A stretch of DNA of 64,000 nt, from contig NZ_PTXL01000001.1 in the NCBI RefSeq assembly GCF_004343775.1, positions 310,001 through 374,000 on the forward strand, given 5' to 3'. Within the stretch, counting starts at the first letter, position 1. Every line of letters starts with the position of its first letter. The position numbers and the translations under genes were made by a program. This document shows, piece by piece, positions 21,804-32,021 of the stretch. The notes beneath the pieces are model-generated. The model saw only the letters and a list, made by a program, of their open reading frames with translations. It did no database searches and was not told the DNA's origin. The stretch comes from Burkholderia sp. SRS-46 (GTDB lineage: Bacteria > Pseudomonadota > Gammaproteobacteria > Burkholderiales > Burkholderiaceae).

Positions 21804-23204
21804 ATGAAAATCACCATCATCGGCACCGGGTACGTCGGTCTCGTCACGGGCTCCTGCCTCGCGGAAATCGGTCACGACGTCTTCTGTCTCGACGTCGATC
21901 CGCGCAAGATCGACATCCTGAACAACGGCGGCATGCCGATTCACGAGCCCGGTCTGCTCGACATCATCGCGCGCAACCGCGCGGCGGGGCGCCTGCGCTT
22001 CTCGACCGATGTCGAGGCGAGCGTCGCGCACGGCGAGATCCAGTTCATCGCGGTCGGCACGCCGCCCGACGAAGACGGCTCCGCCGACCTGCAATACGTG
22101 CTCGAGGCGGCGCGCAACATCGGCCGCCACATGACCGGCTTCAAGGTGATCGTCGACAAGTCGACCGTGCCGGTCGGCACCGCGCAGCGCGTGCGCGGCG
22201 TGGTCGACGAGGCGCTGGCCGCGCGCGGCCTCGCGGGCAGCGTCGCGCACCGCTTCTCGGTCGTGTCGAATCCGGAATTCCTGAAGGAAGGCGCGGCGGT
22301 CGAGGACTTCATGCGTCCGGACCGGATCATCATCGGCGTCGACGACGACGAGGTGGGCGTGATCGCGCGCGAGAAGATGAAGAAGCTGTACGCGCCGTTC
22401 AACCGCAATCACGAGCGCACGATCTACATGGACGTGCGTTCCGCGGAGTTCGCGAAGTACGCGGCGAACGCGATGCTCGCGACGCGCATCTCGTTCATGA
22501 ACGAGATGTCGAACCTGGCCGACAAGGTCGGTGCCGACATCGAGGCCGTGCGGCGCGGGATCGGCTCCGATCCGCGCATCGGCTATCACTTCCTGTATGC
22601 GGGCGTCGGCTACGGCGGCTCGTGCTTCCCGAAGGACGTGCAGGCGCTGATCCGCACCGCGGGCGAGAACGGCCAGCCGCTGCACATCCTCGAAGCGGTC
22701 GAGGCGGCCAACCACGCGCAGAAGAGCGTGCTGATCGGCAAGATCGAGCAGCGCTTCGGCGCGGATCTGAGCGGCCGCGAGTTCGCGGTCTGGGGCCTCG
22801 CGTTCAAGCCGAACACCGACGACATGCGCGAGGCGCCGAGCCGCCGGCTGATCGCCGCGCTGCTCGAGCGCGGCGCGACGGTGCGCGCGTACGATCCGGT
22901 CGCGATCGAAGAGGCGCAGCGCGTGTTCGCGATGGATCTCGGCGCGGATCCGGACGCGCTGTCGCGCCTGCATTTCGTCGACACGCAGGACGTGGCGGTG
23001 ACCGGCGCGGATGCGCTCGTGATCGTCACCGAGTGGAAGGAATTCAGGAGCCCCGATTTCGCGCGCCTGAAGGCGGAACTGAAGGCGCCGGTGATCTTCG
23101 ACGGGCGCAACCTGTACGAGCCGGACGCGATGGCCGAGCTCGGCATCGACTACTACGCGATCGGGCGTCCGTATGTCGACCCCCAGACCGTTTCCCGTGG
23201 ATGA
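21804..23204 (+). CDS. ugd: UDP-glucose 6-dehydrogenase
   Basis: Ugd oxidises UDP-glucose to UDP-glucuronate. In Burkholderia this feeds 4-amino-arabinose addition to lipid A and exopolysaccharide synthesis. The 466-residue enzyme has the NAD motif [11 protein letters not shown] at 6-16 and the catalytic Cys274 in [24 protein letters not shown] is the conserved substrate segment. It lies upstream of the LPS heptose genes hldA and hldD and is probably part of the same transcript. Confidence 0.95.
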   Translation: MKITIIGTGYVGLVTGSCLAEIGHDVFCLDVDPRKIDILNNGGMPIHEPGLLDIIARNRAAGRLRFSTDVEASVAHGEIQFIAVGTPPDEDGSADLQYVLEAARNIGRHMTGFKVIVDKSTVPVGTAQRVRGVVDEALAARGLAGSVAHRFSVVSNPEFLKEGAAVEDFMRPDRIIIGVDDDEVGVIAREKMKKLYAPFNRNHERTIYMDVRSAEFAKYAANAMLATRISFMNEMSNLADKVGADIEAVRRGIGSDPRIGYHFLYAGVGYGGSCFPKDVQALIRTAGENGQPLHILEAVEAANHAQKSVLIGKIEQRFGADLSGREFAVWGLAFKPNTDDMREAPSRRLIAALLERGATVRAYDPVAIEEAQRVFAMDLGADPDALSRLHFVDTQDVAVTGADALVIVTEWKEFRSPDFARLKAELKAPVIFDGRNLYEPDAMAELGIDYYAIGRPYVDPQTVSRG

Positions 23205-23211
23205 CCGCACG

Positions 23212-24162
23212 ATGAACGCCCCCCGTGAAGTCGGCCCGGTGCCGCGCGAGCAGATCGCGCGCTCGCGCGTGCTCGTCGTCGGCGACGTGATGCTCGACCG
23301 CTACTGGTTCGGCAACGTCGACCGCATCTCGCCGGAAGCGCCGGTGCCGGTCGTGCACGTACAGCGCCAGGAAGAGCGCCTCGGCGGCGCGGCGAACGTC
23401 GCGCGCAACGCGGTGACGCTCGGCGGCCAGGCCGGGCTGCTGTGCGTCGTCGGTTGCGACGAGCCGGGCGAGCGGATCGTCGAGCTGCTCGGCACGAGCG
23501 GCGTGACGCCGCATCTCGAGCGCGATCGGGCGCTGCCGACGACGATCAAGCTGCGCGTGCTCGCGCGCCAGCAGCAGCTGCTGCGCGTCGACTTCGAGGC
23601 GACGCCGACGCACGAGGTGCTGCTCGCGGGGCTCGCGCGCTTCGACGCGCTGCTGCCGCAGCACGACGTGATCCTGATGTCGGACTACGCGAAGGGCGGC
23701 CTCACGCACGTGACGACGATGATCGCGAAGGCGCGCGCGGCCGGCAAGCCCGTGCTCGTCGATCCGAAGGGCGACGACTGGGAACGCTATCGCGGCGCGT
23801 CGCTGATCACGCCGAACCGCGCCGAACTGCGCGAGGTGGTCGGGCAATGGAAATCGGAAGAAGACCTGCATGAGCGGGTCGCGAAGCTGCGTGCGTCGCT
23901 CGATATCGACGCGCTGCTGCTCACGCGCTCGGAGGAGGGCATGACGCTGTTCTCCGGTGCGGGCGAGTTGCACGCGTCGGCGCTGGCGCGCGAAGTGTTC
24001 GACGTGTCCGGCGCGGGCGACACGGTGATCGCGACGGTCGCGACGATGCTCGGCGCGGGCGTGCCGCTCGTCGACGCGGTCGTGCTCGCGAATCGCGCGG
24101 CGGGGATCGTGGTCGGCAAGCTCGGCACCGCCACGGTCGACTACGACGAACTGTTTCACTGA
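23212..24162 (+). CDS. hldA: D-glycero-beta-D-manno-heptose-7-phosphate kinase
   Basis: HldA is the ribokinase-family enzyme that phosphorylates heptose 7-phosphate at C1 for LPS core synthesis. The chosen start (MNAPREV) gives 316 residues and lies 7 bases after ugd. A GTG/ATG reading from 23173 would overlap ugd by 32 bases. GDVMLDRYWFG marks the N-terminal substrate region, and DVSGAGDTVIATVA is the PfkB signature with the catalytic Asp. The HldC-like nucleotidyltransferase domain is absent, so this is the monofunctional form. Confidence 0.92.
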   Translation: MNAPREVGPVPREQIARSRVLVVGDVMLDRYWFGNVDRISPEAPVPVVHVQRQEERLGGAANVARNAVTLGGQAGLLCVVGCDEPGERIVELLGTSGVTPHLERDRALPTTIKLRVLARQQQLLRVDFEATPTHEVLLAGLARFDALLPQHDVILMSDYAKGGLTHVTTMIAKARAAGKPVLVDPKGDDWERYRGASLITPNRAELREVVGQWKSEEDLHERVAKLRASLDIDALLLTRSEEGMTLFSGAGELHASALAREVFDVSGAGDTVIATVATMLGAGVPLVDAVVLANRAAGIVVGKLGTATVDYDELFH

Positions 24163-24228
24163 GCGCATGCGCGCGGCGCGCCGAGCGCGCCGTGCGCTGC
24201 CTCGCCACTTTTTTCAGGCAGGACGACC

Positions 24229-25221
24229 ATGACCCTCATCGTCACCGGCGCGGCCGGTTTCATCGGCGCGAACATCGTCAAGGCGCTCAACGAGCGCGGC
24301 GAGACGCGCATCATCGCGGTCGACAATCTGACGCGCGCGGACAAGTTCCGGAACCTCGTCGATTGCGAGATCGACGACTATCTCGACAAGACCGAATTCG
24401 TCGAGCGCTTCGCGCGCGGCGATTTCGGCAAGGTGCGTGCGGTGTTCCACGAAGGCGCGTGTTCGGACACGATGGAACACGACGGCCGCTACATGATGGA
24501 CAACAACTTCCGCTACAGCCGTGCGGTGCTCGATGCGTGCCTCGCCCAGGGCACGCAGTTCCTGTACGCATCGTCGGCGGCGATCTACGGCGGCTCGACG
24601 CGCTTCGTCGAGGAGCGCGAGGTCGAGGCGCCGCTCAACGTGTACGGCTATTCGAAGTTCCTGTTCGACCAGGTGATCCGCCGCGTGCTGCCGAGCGCTA
24701 AGAGCCAGATCGCCGGCTTCCGCTACTTCAACGTGTACGGCCAGCGCGAGACGCACAAGGGCCGGATGGCGTCGGTCGCGTTCCACAACTTCAACCAGTT
24801 CCGCGCGGAAGGCAAGGTCAAGCTGTTCGGCGAATACAACGGCTATGCGCCCGGCGAGCAGACGCGCGACTTCGTGTCGGTCGAGGATGTCGCGAAGGTC
24901 AACCTGTTCTTCTTCGATCATCCGGAGAAGTCGGGCATCTTCAACCTCGGCACCGGCCGTGCGCAGCCGTTCAACGACATCGCGACGTCGGTGGTCAACA
25001 CGCTGCGCGCACTCGACAGCCTGCCGCCGCTGACGCTCGCGCAACAGGTCGAGCAGGGCTTGATCGAATACGTGCCGTTCCCGGACGCGCTGCGCGGCAA
25101 GTACCAGTGCTTCACGCAGGCGGACCAGACGAAGCTGCGCGCGGCCGGCTACGATGCGCCGTTCCTGACGGTGCAGGAAGGCGTCGACCGTTACGTACGT
25201 TGGCTGTCCGGCCAGGTGTAA
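24229..25221 (+). CDS. hldD: ADP-L-glycero-D-manno-heptose-6-epimerase
   Basis: HldD inverts C6 of ADP-heptose to make the LPS inner-core precursor. The 330-residue SDR protein has the Rossmann motif [13 protein letters not shown] at the N-terminus. [10 protein letters not shown] provides the catalytic Tyr and Lys, and [11 protein letters not shown] is typical of the epimerases. It is 66 bases after hldA and completes the heptose pair. Confidence 0.95.
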   Translation: MTLIVTGAAGFIGANIVKALNERGETRIIAVDNLTRADKFRNLVDCEIDDYLDKTEFVERFARGDFGKVRAVFHEGACSDTMEHDGRYMMDNNFRYSRAVLDACLAQGTQFLYASSAAIYGGSTRFVEEREVEAPLNVYGYSKFLFDQVIRRVLPSAKSQIAGFRYFNVYGQRETHKGRMASVAFHNFNQFRAEGKVKLFGEYNGYAPGEQTRDFVSVEDVAKVNLFFFDHPEKSGIFNLGTGRAQPFNDIATSVVNTLRALDSLPPLTLAQQVEQGLIEYVPFPDALRGKYQCFTQADQTKLRAAGYDAPFLTVQEGVDRYVRWLSGQV

Positions 25222-25294
25222 GCCGGCGCGTCGATTCCTTAGACTGGGTCTCACGGTCGGCGGCCGCCGGCCGTTTTCAATTGGAGATCCGGGA

Positions 25295-25654
25295 ATGATC
25301 AAGAAATGGTTCGCTGCGGCGGCCCTGTTCGGCGCGATCGCGTCGGCGTGGGCGGCCGTCGACGTCAATGCCGCGAGCGAGGATGCGCTCGTCGGCATCA
25401 AGGGCATCGGGCCCGCGAGGGCCAAGGCGATCCTCGACGAACGCAATGCGCGGGGGCCGTTCAAGAATGCCGACGACCTCGCGGCACGCGTGAAGGGGAT
25501 GGGCGGCCACACCGTCGAGCGCCTGCAGCGCGAAGGGCTCACGGTTGGCGCGGCGCCGCCGGCTGGCGCGGTGAAATCCGCGGCAGCGCCGGGCGCGGCG
25601 GCCACCGCGACAGCGGCGGCCAAGCCCGGCGCTGCGCGCGCCGCACAGAAATAG
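25295..25654 (+). CDS. ComEA-like secreted helix-hairpin-helix DNA-binding protein
   Basis: This 119-residue protein has a signal peptide (1-22) and a double helix-hairpin-helix domain (about 25-85). VNAASEDALVGIKGIGPARAKAILDERN is its first hairpin region. An Ala-rich tail follows. ComEA binds incoming DNA in the periplasm during natural uptake, and the same fold occurs in small proteins of uncertain role. No other competence genes are nearby. Confidence 0.83.
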   Translation: MIKKWFAAAALFGAIASAWAAVDVNAASEDALVGIKGIGPARAKAILDERNARGPFKNADDLAARVKGMGGHTVERLQREGLTVGAAPPAGAVKSAAAPGAAATATAAAKPGAARAAQK

Positions 25655-25722
25655 CGTTCTAGCGATCGCGTTCGCGAGCCGGACGCACAGGCTCCTTCAG
25701 CCGTCGTCGTTGCGACGGGTTT

Positions 25723-25746
25723 CCCGCGGCGTGCCGCGGGTTTTTT
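25723..25746 (+). terminator. Terminator after the ComEA-like gene
   Basis: A CCCGCGGC/GCCGCGGG stem with a two-base loop is followed by T6. Confidence 0.82.
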
Positions 25747-25876
25747 GCGTGGCGATGCCGCGTGCACGGCGTCGCCGGGCGCCGGTATTCCATCGCGGCG
25801 ATGGGGGTAGACGGCGCGCGCTGCGTCGCTGGTTTACAATCGATCGATTGATCAGCCTCGCACTCACGGTACCCCC

Positions 25877-26779
25877 ATGGCTTACAAAACTATCGAAGAC
25901 ACGATCGGCAACACACCGCTCGTGCAACTGGTCCGCCTGCCCGATGACGAGATTCGCGCGCGCAACAACGTGATTCTCGCGAAGCTGGAAGGCAACAATC
26001 CGGCGGGGTCCGTGAAGGATCGTCCGGCGCTGTCGATGATCCGCAAGGCCGAGCAGCGTGGCCGCATCAAGCCGGGCGACACGCTGATCGAAGCGACGAG
26101 CGGCAACACCGGCATCGCGCTCGCGATGGCCGCGGCGATCCGCGGCTACAAGATGGTGCTGATCATGCCGGAGGACCTGTCGGTCGAGCGCCGTCAGAGC
26201 ATGGCCGCGTACGGCGCGGAAATCATCCTCACGCCGGTGAAGGGCGGGATGGAGCTGGCGCGCGATCTCGCGGAGCAGATGCAGCGCGAAGGCAAGGGCG
26301 TGATCCTCGACCAGTTCGCGAACCTCGACAACCCGCTCGCGCACTACGAAGCGACGGGGCCGGAAATCTGGCGCGACACGGAAGGCCGCATCACGCACTT
26401 CGTTTCGGCGATGGGCACGACCGGCACGATCATGGGCGTGTCGCAGTACCTGAAGGAGCGTAACGAGAAGGTCGAGATCGTCGGCGCGCAACCGGAAGAC
26501 GGCTCGCGTATCCCGGGTATCCGCAAATGGCCGGAAGCCTATCTGCCGAAGATTTTCGATCGCAGCCGGGTCGACCGCGTCGAGAACGTGAGCCAGGCGG
26601 CATCCGAGGCGATGGCGCGCAAGCTCGCGGCCGTCGAAGGCATCTTCGCGGGCATTTCGTCGGGCGGCGCGTGCGAAGTCGCGATGCGCATCGCGCGGCA
26701 GGTCGAGAATGCGACGATCGTGTTCATCATCTGCGACCGCGGCGACCGCTATTTGTCGACGGGCGTGTTCCCCGCATAA
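25877..26779 (+). CDS. cysM: Cysteine synthase B
   Basis: CysM makes cysteine (or S-sulfocysteine) from O-acetylserine. The 300-residue PLP enzyme has the cofactor lysine Lys47 in NPAGSVKDRPA, the substrate loop TSGNTGIALA, and GTTGTIMGVSQYLKE as the phosphate-binding glycine loop. SSGGACEVAMRIA near the end fits CysM more than CysK. Transcription ends at a bidirectional terminator shared with mltB. Confidence 0.94.
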   Translation: MAYKTIEDTIGNTPLVQLVRLPDDEIRARNNVILAKLEGNNPAGSVKDRPALSMIRKAEQRGRIKPGDTLIEATSGNTGIALAMAAAIRGYKMVLIMPEDLSVERRQSMAAYGAEIILTPVKGGMELARDLAEQMQREGKGVILDQFANLDNPLAHYEATGPEIWRDTEGRITHFVSAMGTTGTIMGVSQYLKERNEKVEIVGAQPEDGSRIPGIRKWPEAYLPKIFDRSRVDRVENVSQAASEAMARKLAAVEGIFAGISSGGACEVAMRIARQVENATIVFIICDRGDRYLSTGVFPA

Positions 26780-26799
26780 GCGACATCGTTCGCACCCGG

Positions 26800-26830
26800 A
26801 AAAATAGCGCCGCATGCGGCGCTATTTTTT
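26800..26830. terminator. Bidirectional terminator between cysM and mltB
   Basis: A near-perfect palindrome (AAAAATAGCGCCGCA with TGCGGCGCTATTTTT) serves both converging genes. Confidence 0.9.
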
Positions 26831-26847
26831 CGTGCGTGGTGCTTACC

Positions 26848-28065
26848 TTACTGCGGTGCCTGCGCGCTCGAGTCGGCGGGGGCGAGCGCGCCGCTCGCTT
26901 CCATCTGCGCCTTCACGCTCTCGCCGAGCTGGTAGACCGCAAGCGCATAGAAGAAGCTGCGGTTGTAGCGCGTCAGCACGTAGAAATTCTTGAGCCCGAG
27001 CATGTATTCGGTCGCGCGCCCCGGCGACGGCAGATCGACGACGGTCACCGGCGTGTCCGCCTCGCCGGCCACGCTGATCGACGGTTCGTTGAGCGTCAGG
27101 CCCGCGCGCAGCAGTTGCGACAGCGCCCAGTGCGGTTCCGGCTGCCCGTCTGCCGCCGCTTGCGCGATGCCCTGGCTGCCCATGTCGGGCGCGATCTGCC
27201 AGACCACCGGGCGGTCGGTTTCCCAGCCGTGCTGCTTCAGGTAGTTCGCGACGCTGCCGATCGCATCGGCCGGGCTGTTGCGCAGGTCGACGTGGCCGTT
27301 GCCTTCGAAATCGACCGCATATTCGCGGATGCTGCTCGGCAGGAACTGCGGGATGCCGATCGCGCCCGTGTACGAGCCGAGCACGGTCGTCGGGTCGAGC
27401 TGGTTGTCGCGCGTCCAGACGAGGAAATCCTCGAGGTTCTTGCGGAACGTCGCCTGGCGGCTGTCGCGGTTCGGCGTGTCCGGATAGTCGAAGGTGAGCG
27501 TCGTGAGCGCGTCGAGCACGCGGAAGTTGCCCATGTAGCGGCCATAGATCGTCTCGACGCCGATGATGCCGACGATCACCTCCGGCGGCACGCCGAATTG
27601 CTCCGACGCGCGCTGCAGCGTCGCCTGGTTCGCCTTCCAGAACTTCACGCCCGCATTGATGCGGATCGGCTCGATGAAGCGCGACCGGTACACCCGCCAG
27701 TTCTTGACCGACGGCGTCGGCGCGGGCTTCACGAGCTTGACCGCGGTGGCCGAGTAGCTCACGCGCGAGAACAGCGCGCGCAGGCTGGCCCGATCGAAGG
27801 CATGCCGGCTCGTCATCTCGTCGATGAACGCGTCGACCTGCGTATTGTTCGCGTAGCGCTGCGGGACGATCTCTTCCTCGAAGGTCTGTCCTGGCGCCGC
27901 CTGTTGCGATTGGGCCTGCGCAACGAGCTTGCCGGCGGGCTTTGCCGGCTTCGTCTGCGCGCCGGCCGATGCGGCGCAGAGGGCGGCGGCGAGGGCGGCG
28001 GCAACGAACGGGAGACGGAGGCGGGGCAGTGCGGCGAGGGATGCGGCAGGCTTGTTGAAATTCAT
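26848..28065 (-). CDS. mltB: Lytic murein transglycosylase B
   Basis: MltB cleaves peptidoglycan glycan strands in the periplasm (GH103 family). The 405-residue protein has a signal peptide (about 1-36) and no obvious lipobox cysteine at the cleavage site. The catalytic Glu171 is in GIIGVETIYGRYMGNF. Later segments such as IGIPQFLPSSIREYAVD are typical of the family. The product may therefore be soluble in the periplasm rather than a lipoprotein. Confidence 0.92.
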   Translation of the reverse strand: MNFNKPAASLAALPRLRLPFVAAALAAALCAASAGAQTKPAKPAGKLVAQAQSQQAAPGQTFEEEIVPQRYANNTQVDAFIDEMTSRHAFDRASLRALFSRVSYSATAVKLVKPAPTPSVKNWRVYRSRFIEPIRINAGVKFWKANQATLQRASEQFGVPPEVIVGIIGVETIYGRYMGNFRVLDALTTLTFDYPDTPNRDSRQATFRKNLEDFLVWTRDNQLDPTTVLGSYTGAIGIPQFLPSSIREYAVDFEGNGHVDLRNSPADAIGSVANYLKQHGWETDRPVVWQIAPDMGSQGIAQAAADGQPEPHWALSQLLRAGLTLNEPSISVAGEADTPVTVVDLPSPGRATEYMLGLKNFYVLTRYNRSFFYALAVYQLGESVKAQMEASGALAPADSSAQAPQ

Positions 28066-28233
28066 GACGAACCGGGTCGGACAGGGCGAAAGTGTTCGGC
28101 GCAGTATACCCGACGCATCCGACGCATCGGGGCGGGCCGGCCTTCCGTTGTGGTAAGTTAGCGGCGAATTCGCGACAGACGATGGACCTTATCGATGGAG
28201 ACCTGCGGCGCGCTCGCGCCGCGGACGACGCTT

Positions 28234-29157
28234 ATGGCAACCGCCTTTTATACGCACCCCGACTGCATGCTGCACGAGATGGGGGAATGGCATCCGGAAT
28301 GCCCGGCCCGGCTGTCGGCGATCCAGGACCAGCTGATCGCCAGCCGCATCGACGACTTGATCGCGCACGAGACCGCGCCGTTCGCGAGCGAAGTGGCGCT
28401 CGCGCGCGTGCATACGCAGGCGCACATCGACTACATCCGGAGCATGACGCCGGTCGACGGCTACGTCGAAATCGATCCCGATACGCTGATGAACCGCGAC
28501 ACGTGGCGCGCGGCAATGCGCGCGGCCGGCGCCGCGATCGCGGCGACCGACGCGGTGATCGAGGGGCGCTACGACAACGCGTTCTGCAGCGTGCGGCCGC
28601 CTGGCCATCACGCGGAGCCGGCGCGCGCGATGGGCTTCTGCTTCTTCAACAACGTCGCGATCGCGGCGCGGCATGCGCTCGACGTGCACGGGCTCGAGCG
28701 CGTTGCGATCGTCGACTTCGACGTGCATCACGGCAACGGTACCGAAGCGGCGTTCGCGAACGACGAGCGCGTGCTGATGTGCAGCTTCTTCCAGCATCCG
28801 CTGTATCCGTTCTCGGGCGCCGAGCACCAGGCGCCGAACATGGTCAACCTGCCGATGCCCGCGCGCAGCAACGGGATGGCGATCCGCGAGGCGGTCGACA
28901 TGTTCTGGCTGCCGCGTCTCGAAGCGTTCAAGCCGCAGATGCTGTTCGTGTCGGCGGGCTTCGACGCGCATCGCGAGGACGATATCGGCGGCCTCGGTCT
29001 CGTCGAGGCCGACTTCGAATGGCTGACCGCACAGGTCGTCGATATCGCGCGCCGTCACGCGCAGGGCCGCATCGTCAGCTGCCTCGAGGGCGGCTACAAC
29101 CTGTCCGCGCTCGGGCGCAGCGTCGTCGCGCATCTGCGCGTGCTGGCCGGCATCTGA
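28234..29157 (+). CDS. Histone deacetylase-like amidohydrolase (class II HDAC family)
   Basis: This zinc-dependent deacetylase-fold enzyme probably acts on acetylpolyamines, acetoin-type substrates or protein lysines. RPPGHHAE supplies the paired histidines, DFDVHHGNGT supplies zinc ligands, and SAGFDAHRED supplies the second Asp. The start at 28234 (MATAFYTHPDC) matches the family N-terminus, giving 307 residues; the reading from 28195 adds 13 unmatched residues. The true substrate cannot be read from the sequence. Confidence 0.87.
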   Translation: MATAFYTHPDCMLHEMGEWHPECPARLSAIQDQLIASRIDDLIAHETAPFASEVALARVHTQAHIDYIRSMTPVDGYVEIDPDTLMNRDTWRAAMRAAGAAIAATDAVIEGRYDNAFCSVRPPGHHAEPARAMGFCFFNNVAIAARHALDVHGLERVAIVDFDVHHGNGTEAAFANDERVLMCSFFQHPLYPFSGAEHQAPNMVNLPMPARSNGMAIREAVDMFWLPRLEAFKPQMLFVSAGFDAHREDDIGGLGLVEADFEWLTAQVVDIARRHAQGRIVSCLEGGYNLSALGRSVVAHLRVLAGI

Positions 29158-29173
29158 CGCCGCGCCGCCGCGA

Positions 29174-30085
29174 TCAGCGCAGCGGCGCGCGCGCGTGGAT
29201 CCACGCGGTCAGCGCGCCGATCACGCGATCGCGTTCGAGATCGTTCATCGTCTCGTGGAAACCGCCTTCGTACAGCGTGAGCGTGCGATCGGGCGAGCCG
29301 ACGCGTGCGCCGAACGCGCGGCTGCCGTCGGGCTCGGTCAGCTTGTCCTCGGTGCCGTGATAGACGAGCACCGGCACGCGCAGCGCGGCGCGGCCGCGTT
29401 CGATGCGCGCCATCGCATCGAGGATCTCGGCGCCGGTGCGCGCGGGCACCGCTGCGTGGTGCACGAGCGGATCGGTGCGGTTGGCCTCGACTACCGCCGG
29501 ATCGCGCGACAGCAGCGCGGGATCGATCCGGATCGCCGGAAAGGTCGGCCACACGCGGCTGATGACGCGGCTCACCGCCAGCATCCAGCGCGGCACGTCG
29601 CGGCCCGGCGCCAGCGCGGGGCTCGACAGCACGAGGCCCGCCAACGCGCGGCCGCGCGCCGCCGCGCGCTCGATCGCATACAGCGCCGCGATCGCGCCGC
29701 CCATGCTGTGCCCCATCAGGAACAGCGGCGCGTTGCCGCGCGCGGCTTCGTCGACGAGTGCATCCGCGTCGTTCAGGTAGTCGTCGAAGCGCTCGACCCA
29801 CACGCGCTTGCCCGGCGACTGGCCGTGCCCGCGCAGGTCGACGGCGAGCACGTCGATGCCGGCCACGTTCAGGCGCGCGGCGAGCGCATCGTAGCGTCCC
29901 GCGTGCTCGGCGAGGCCATGCACGAGCGCAACCGCCGCGCGCGGCGCGGTAGCGCCGTCGCCGGCCGGCCAGCGGTAGGACGCCAGCTCCAGCCCGTCGG
30001 CGGTGCGCAGCCGTCCCATGCGCGGCGGGTGCGACGCGGGCGGGGCGGAGGCGGGTGCGGCAGCCGGGCTCGGGGTGGCGGTCAT
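29174..30085 (-). CDS. Alpha/beta hydrolase, monoacylglycerol lipase-like
   Basis: This 303-residue serine hydrolase has the nucleophile Ser127 in GHSMGG, and the oxyanion region VHGLAEHAGRYD at about 55-66. A late Asp (YHGTEDKLTEP) and His (YEGGFHETMND) complete the triad. This pattern is that of bacterial monoacylglycerol lipases and lysophospholipases. The ATG at 30085 was chosen over a longer reading because the upstream part has no family match. The first 22 residues are Ala/Pro-rich and do not look like a clean signal peptide. Confidence 0.85.
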   Translation of the reverse strand: MTATPSPAAAPASAPPASHPPRMGRLRTADGLELASYRWPAGDGATAPRAAVALVHGLAEHAGRYDALAARLNVAGIDVLAVDLRGHGQSPGKRVWVERFDDYLNDADALVDEAARGNAPLFLMGHSMGGAIAALYAIERAAARGRALAGLVLSSPALAPGRDVPRWMLAVSRVISRVWPTFPAIRIDPALLSRDPAVVEANRTDPLVHHAAVPARTGAEILDAMARIERGRAALRVPVLVYHGTEDKLTEPDGSRAFGARVGSPDRTLTLYEGGFHETMNDLERDRVIGALTAWIHARAPLR

Positions 30086-30203
30086 CTGGCGTGTCTCCTT
30101 CGTTCGTTGGTATTCGTGTTCCCGATCATAGACGGCGCGCTCCGGCGGCGCGCCAGCGCTGCCCTCTAATTTCGTGTGGTTATGAAAAGATCGAAATCGA
30201 TTA

Positions 30204-30233
30204 TTAAGTGGAATTAGCGGATTGCGGTAGAAT
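30204..30233 (+). promoter_or_regulatory. Putative metN promoter
   Basis: TTAAGT and TAGAAT with 18-bp spacing stand about 85 bases before the metN ATG. I see no SAM riboswitch that I could support in the leader. Confidence 0.4.
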
Positions 30234-30319
30234 CGCCGCCTATTCCAGACCAGATGCATCGGCGGCCGACTGGCGGGGCCTGCACAGGCAGCTCCCCAGC
30301 CGTCCGCCGTTTTGTTTAC

Positions 30320-31354
30320 ATGATCGAATTACGCAATCTGTCACAGCGCTTCCCGGGGCCGAATGGATGGGTCGAGGCGCTGCACAACGTCAACCTGACC
30401 GTTCCCCAGGGCGAGGTGTTCGGCATCATCGGCCGCAGCGGCGCCGGCAAGAGCACGCTCGTGCGCACCATCAACCTGCTGACCCGGCCGACCGAAGGCA
30501 ATGTCGTCGTCGGCGGGCGCGACCTGACGCTGCTGCCCGCGCGCGCGCTGCGTGAAGCACGCCGCGAGATCGGCATGATCTTCCAGCACTTCAACCTGCT
30601 GTCGTCGCGCACGGTGTTCGATAACGTCGCGCTGCCGCTCGAGCTGGCCGGCGCGAGCCGCGCCGACATCGAGGCCGCGGTGCTGCCGTTGCTCGACCTC
30701 GTCGGGCTGTCCGCGCAGAAGGATCGCTATCCGGCGCAGATCAGCGGTGGCCAGAAGCAGCGTGTCGGCATTGCGCGCGCGCTCGCGAGCAAGCCGAAGG
30801 TGCTGCTGTCCGACGAAGCGACGTCGGCGCTCGACCCGGAAACGACCCGCGCGATCCTCGACCTGCTGAAGCGCATCAACCGCGAGCTCGGCCTGACGAT
30901 CGTGCTGATCACGCACCAGATGGAAGTGATCAAGCAGGTATGCGACCGCGTCGCGGTGCTCGACGCGGGGCGCGTGGTCGAGGAAGGCAAGGTGATCGAC
31001 GTGTTCCTGCAGCCGCGCCACGAAGTGACGCGCGCGCTGATTGGCGACGTGATCGCGCAAGAGCTGCCGCCCGCGCTGAAGGCGCGCGTGGCCGAGCGGC
31101 TCAAGACCGGCGACGGCCACCTGCTGCGCCTCGCGTTCACGGGTTCGGGCGTCGACCAGCCGATCCTGTCGGAGACGATCCGCCGCTACGAGCTCGATTT
31201 CAACATCCTGCACGGCCAGATCGACGAGATCCAGGGCCAGGCGTTCGGTTCGCTCGCGGTGCTCGCGGGCGGCGAGCCGGGCAAGGTCGGACAGGCGCTC
31301 GCGTTCCTGCGCGAGCAAGGCGTGGTGGTGGAGGAGCTTTCGTATGTTGAGTGA
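30320..31354 (+). CDS. metN: Methionine ABC transporter, ATP-binding protein
   Basis: MetN powers import of D- and L-methionine. The 344-residue protein has Walker [10 protein letters not shown] at 38-46, the signature [14 protein letters not shown] and Walker [13 protein letters not shown]. The C-terminal NIL domain (about 265-344) binds methionine for trans-inhibition. MIELRNLS at 30320 is the usual start. It overlaps metI by 11 bases in a metNIQ operon. Confidence 0.95.
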   Translation: MIELRNLSQRFPGPNGWVEALHNVNLTVPQGEVFGIIGRSGAGKSTLVRTINLLTRPTEGNVVVGGRDLTLLPARALREARREIGMIFQHFNLLSSRTVFDNVALPLELAGASRADIEAAVLPLLDLVGLSAQKDRYPAQISGGQKQRVGIARALASKPKVLLSDEATSALDPETTRAILDLLKRINRELGLTIVLITHQMEVIKQVCDRVAVLDAGRVVEEGKVIDVFLQPRHEVTRALIGDVIAQELPPALKARVAERLKTGDGHLLRLAFTGSGVDQPILSETIRRYELDFNILHGQIDEIQGQAFGSLAVLAGGEPGKVGQALAFLREQGVVVEELSYVE

Positions 31355-31997
31355 AATGTTCGACATGTTCGTGCAGTCGTTCTGGGAGACGCTGATCATG
31401 GTCGGCATCTCGGGCGTGGTCGGCGCGCTCGTCGGGCTGCCGCTCGGCGTGCTGCTGTACCTGACCGACCGCCAGGGCGTGCTGCAGAACCTCGCGGTGA
31501 ACCGCGTGCTCGGCGGTGTCGTGAACGCGGTGCGTTCGACGCCGTTCATCATCCTGCTGGTCGCGGTGATCCCGTTCACGCGGCTCGTCACCGGTTCGTC
31601 GATCGGCACCGCCGCGGCGGTCGTGCCGCTGACGCTCGCGGCCGCGCCGTTCATCGCGCGGCTCGTCGAGACGGCGCTGCGCGAAGTGGACCGCGGGCTG
31701 ATCGAGGCAGCGCAATCGATGGGCGCGACGACCTCGCAGATCGTTTTCAAGGTGCTGCTGCCGGAATCGCTGCCGGGCGTCGTCGCCGGGCTGACGATCA
31801 CCTTCGTGTCGCTGGTCGGCTATTCGGCGATGGCCGGTGCGATCGGCGGCGGCGGGCTGGGCGATCTCGGCATCCGCTACGGCTACCAGCGTTACCTGCC
31901 GGAAGTGATGTGGACGGTGGTCGCGATCCTGATCGTGTTCGTGCAGCTGGTGCAGTCGTTCGGCGACTGGCTCGTGCGGCGGCTCAGCCACAAATAA
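31344..31997 (+). CDS. metI: Methionine ABC transporter, permease
   Basis: MetI is the inner-membrane channel of the methionine importer. The 217-residue protein has about five hydrophobic segments and the EAA loop ([21 protein letters not shown]) that contacts MetN. Length is normal, and it is translationally coupled to metN. Confidence 0.95.
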   Translation: MLSEMFDMFVQSFWETLIMVGISGVVGALVGLPLGVLLYLTDRQGVLQNLAVNRVLGGVVNAVRSTPFIILLVAVIPFTRLVTGSSIGTAAAVVPLTLAAAPFIARLVETALREVDRGLIEAAQSMGATTSQIVFKVLLPESLPGVVAGLTITFVSLVGYSAMAGAIGGGGLGDLGIRYGYQRYLPEVMWTVVAILIVFVQLVQSFGDWLVRRLSHK

Positions 31998-32021
31998 GAC
32001 GACATTTGGCGTGTTAGGGGG

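Noticed and set aside
30086..30319. SAM riboswitch before metN
   Set aside because: The leader is short and I could not build any known SAM-sensing core from it.
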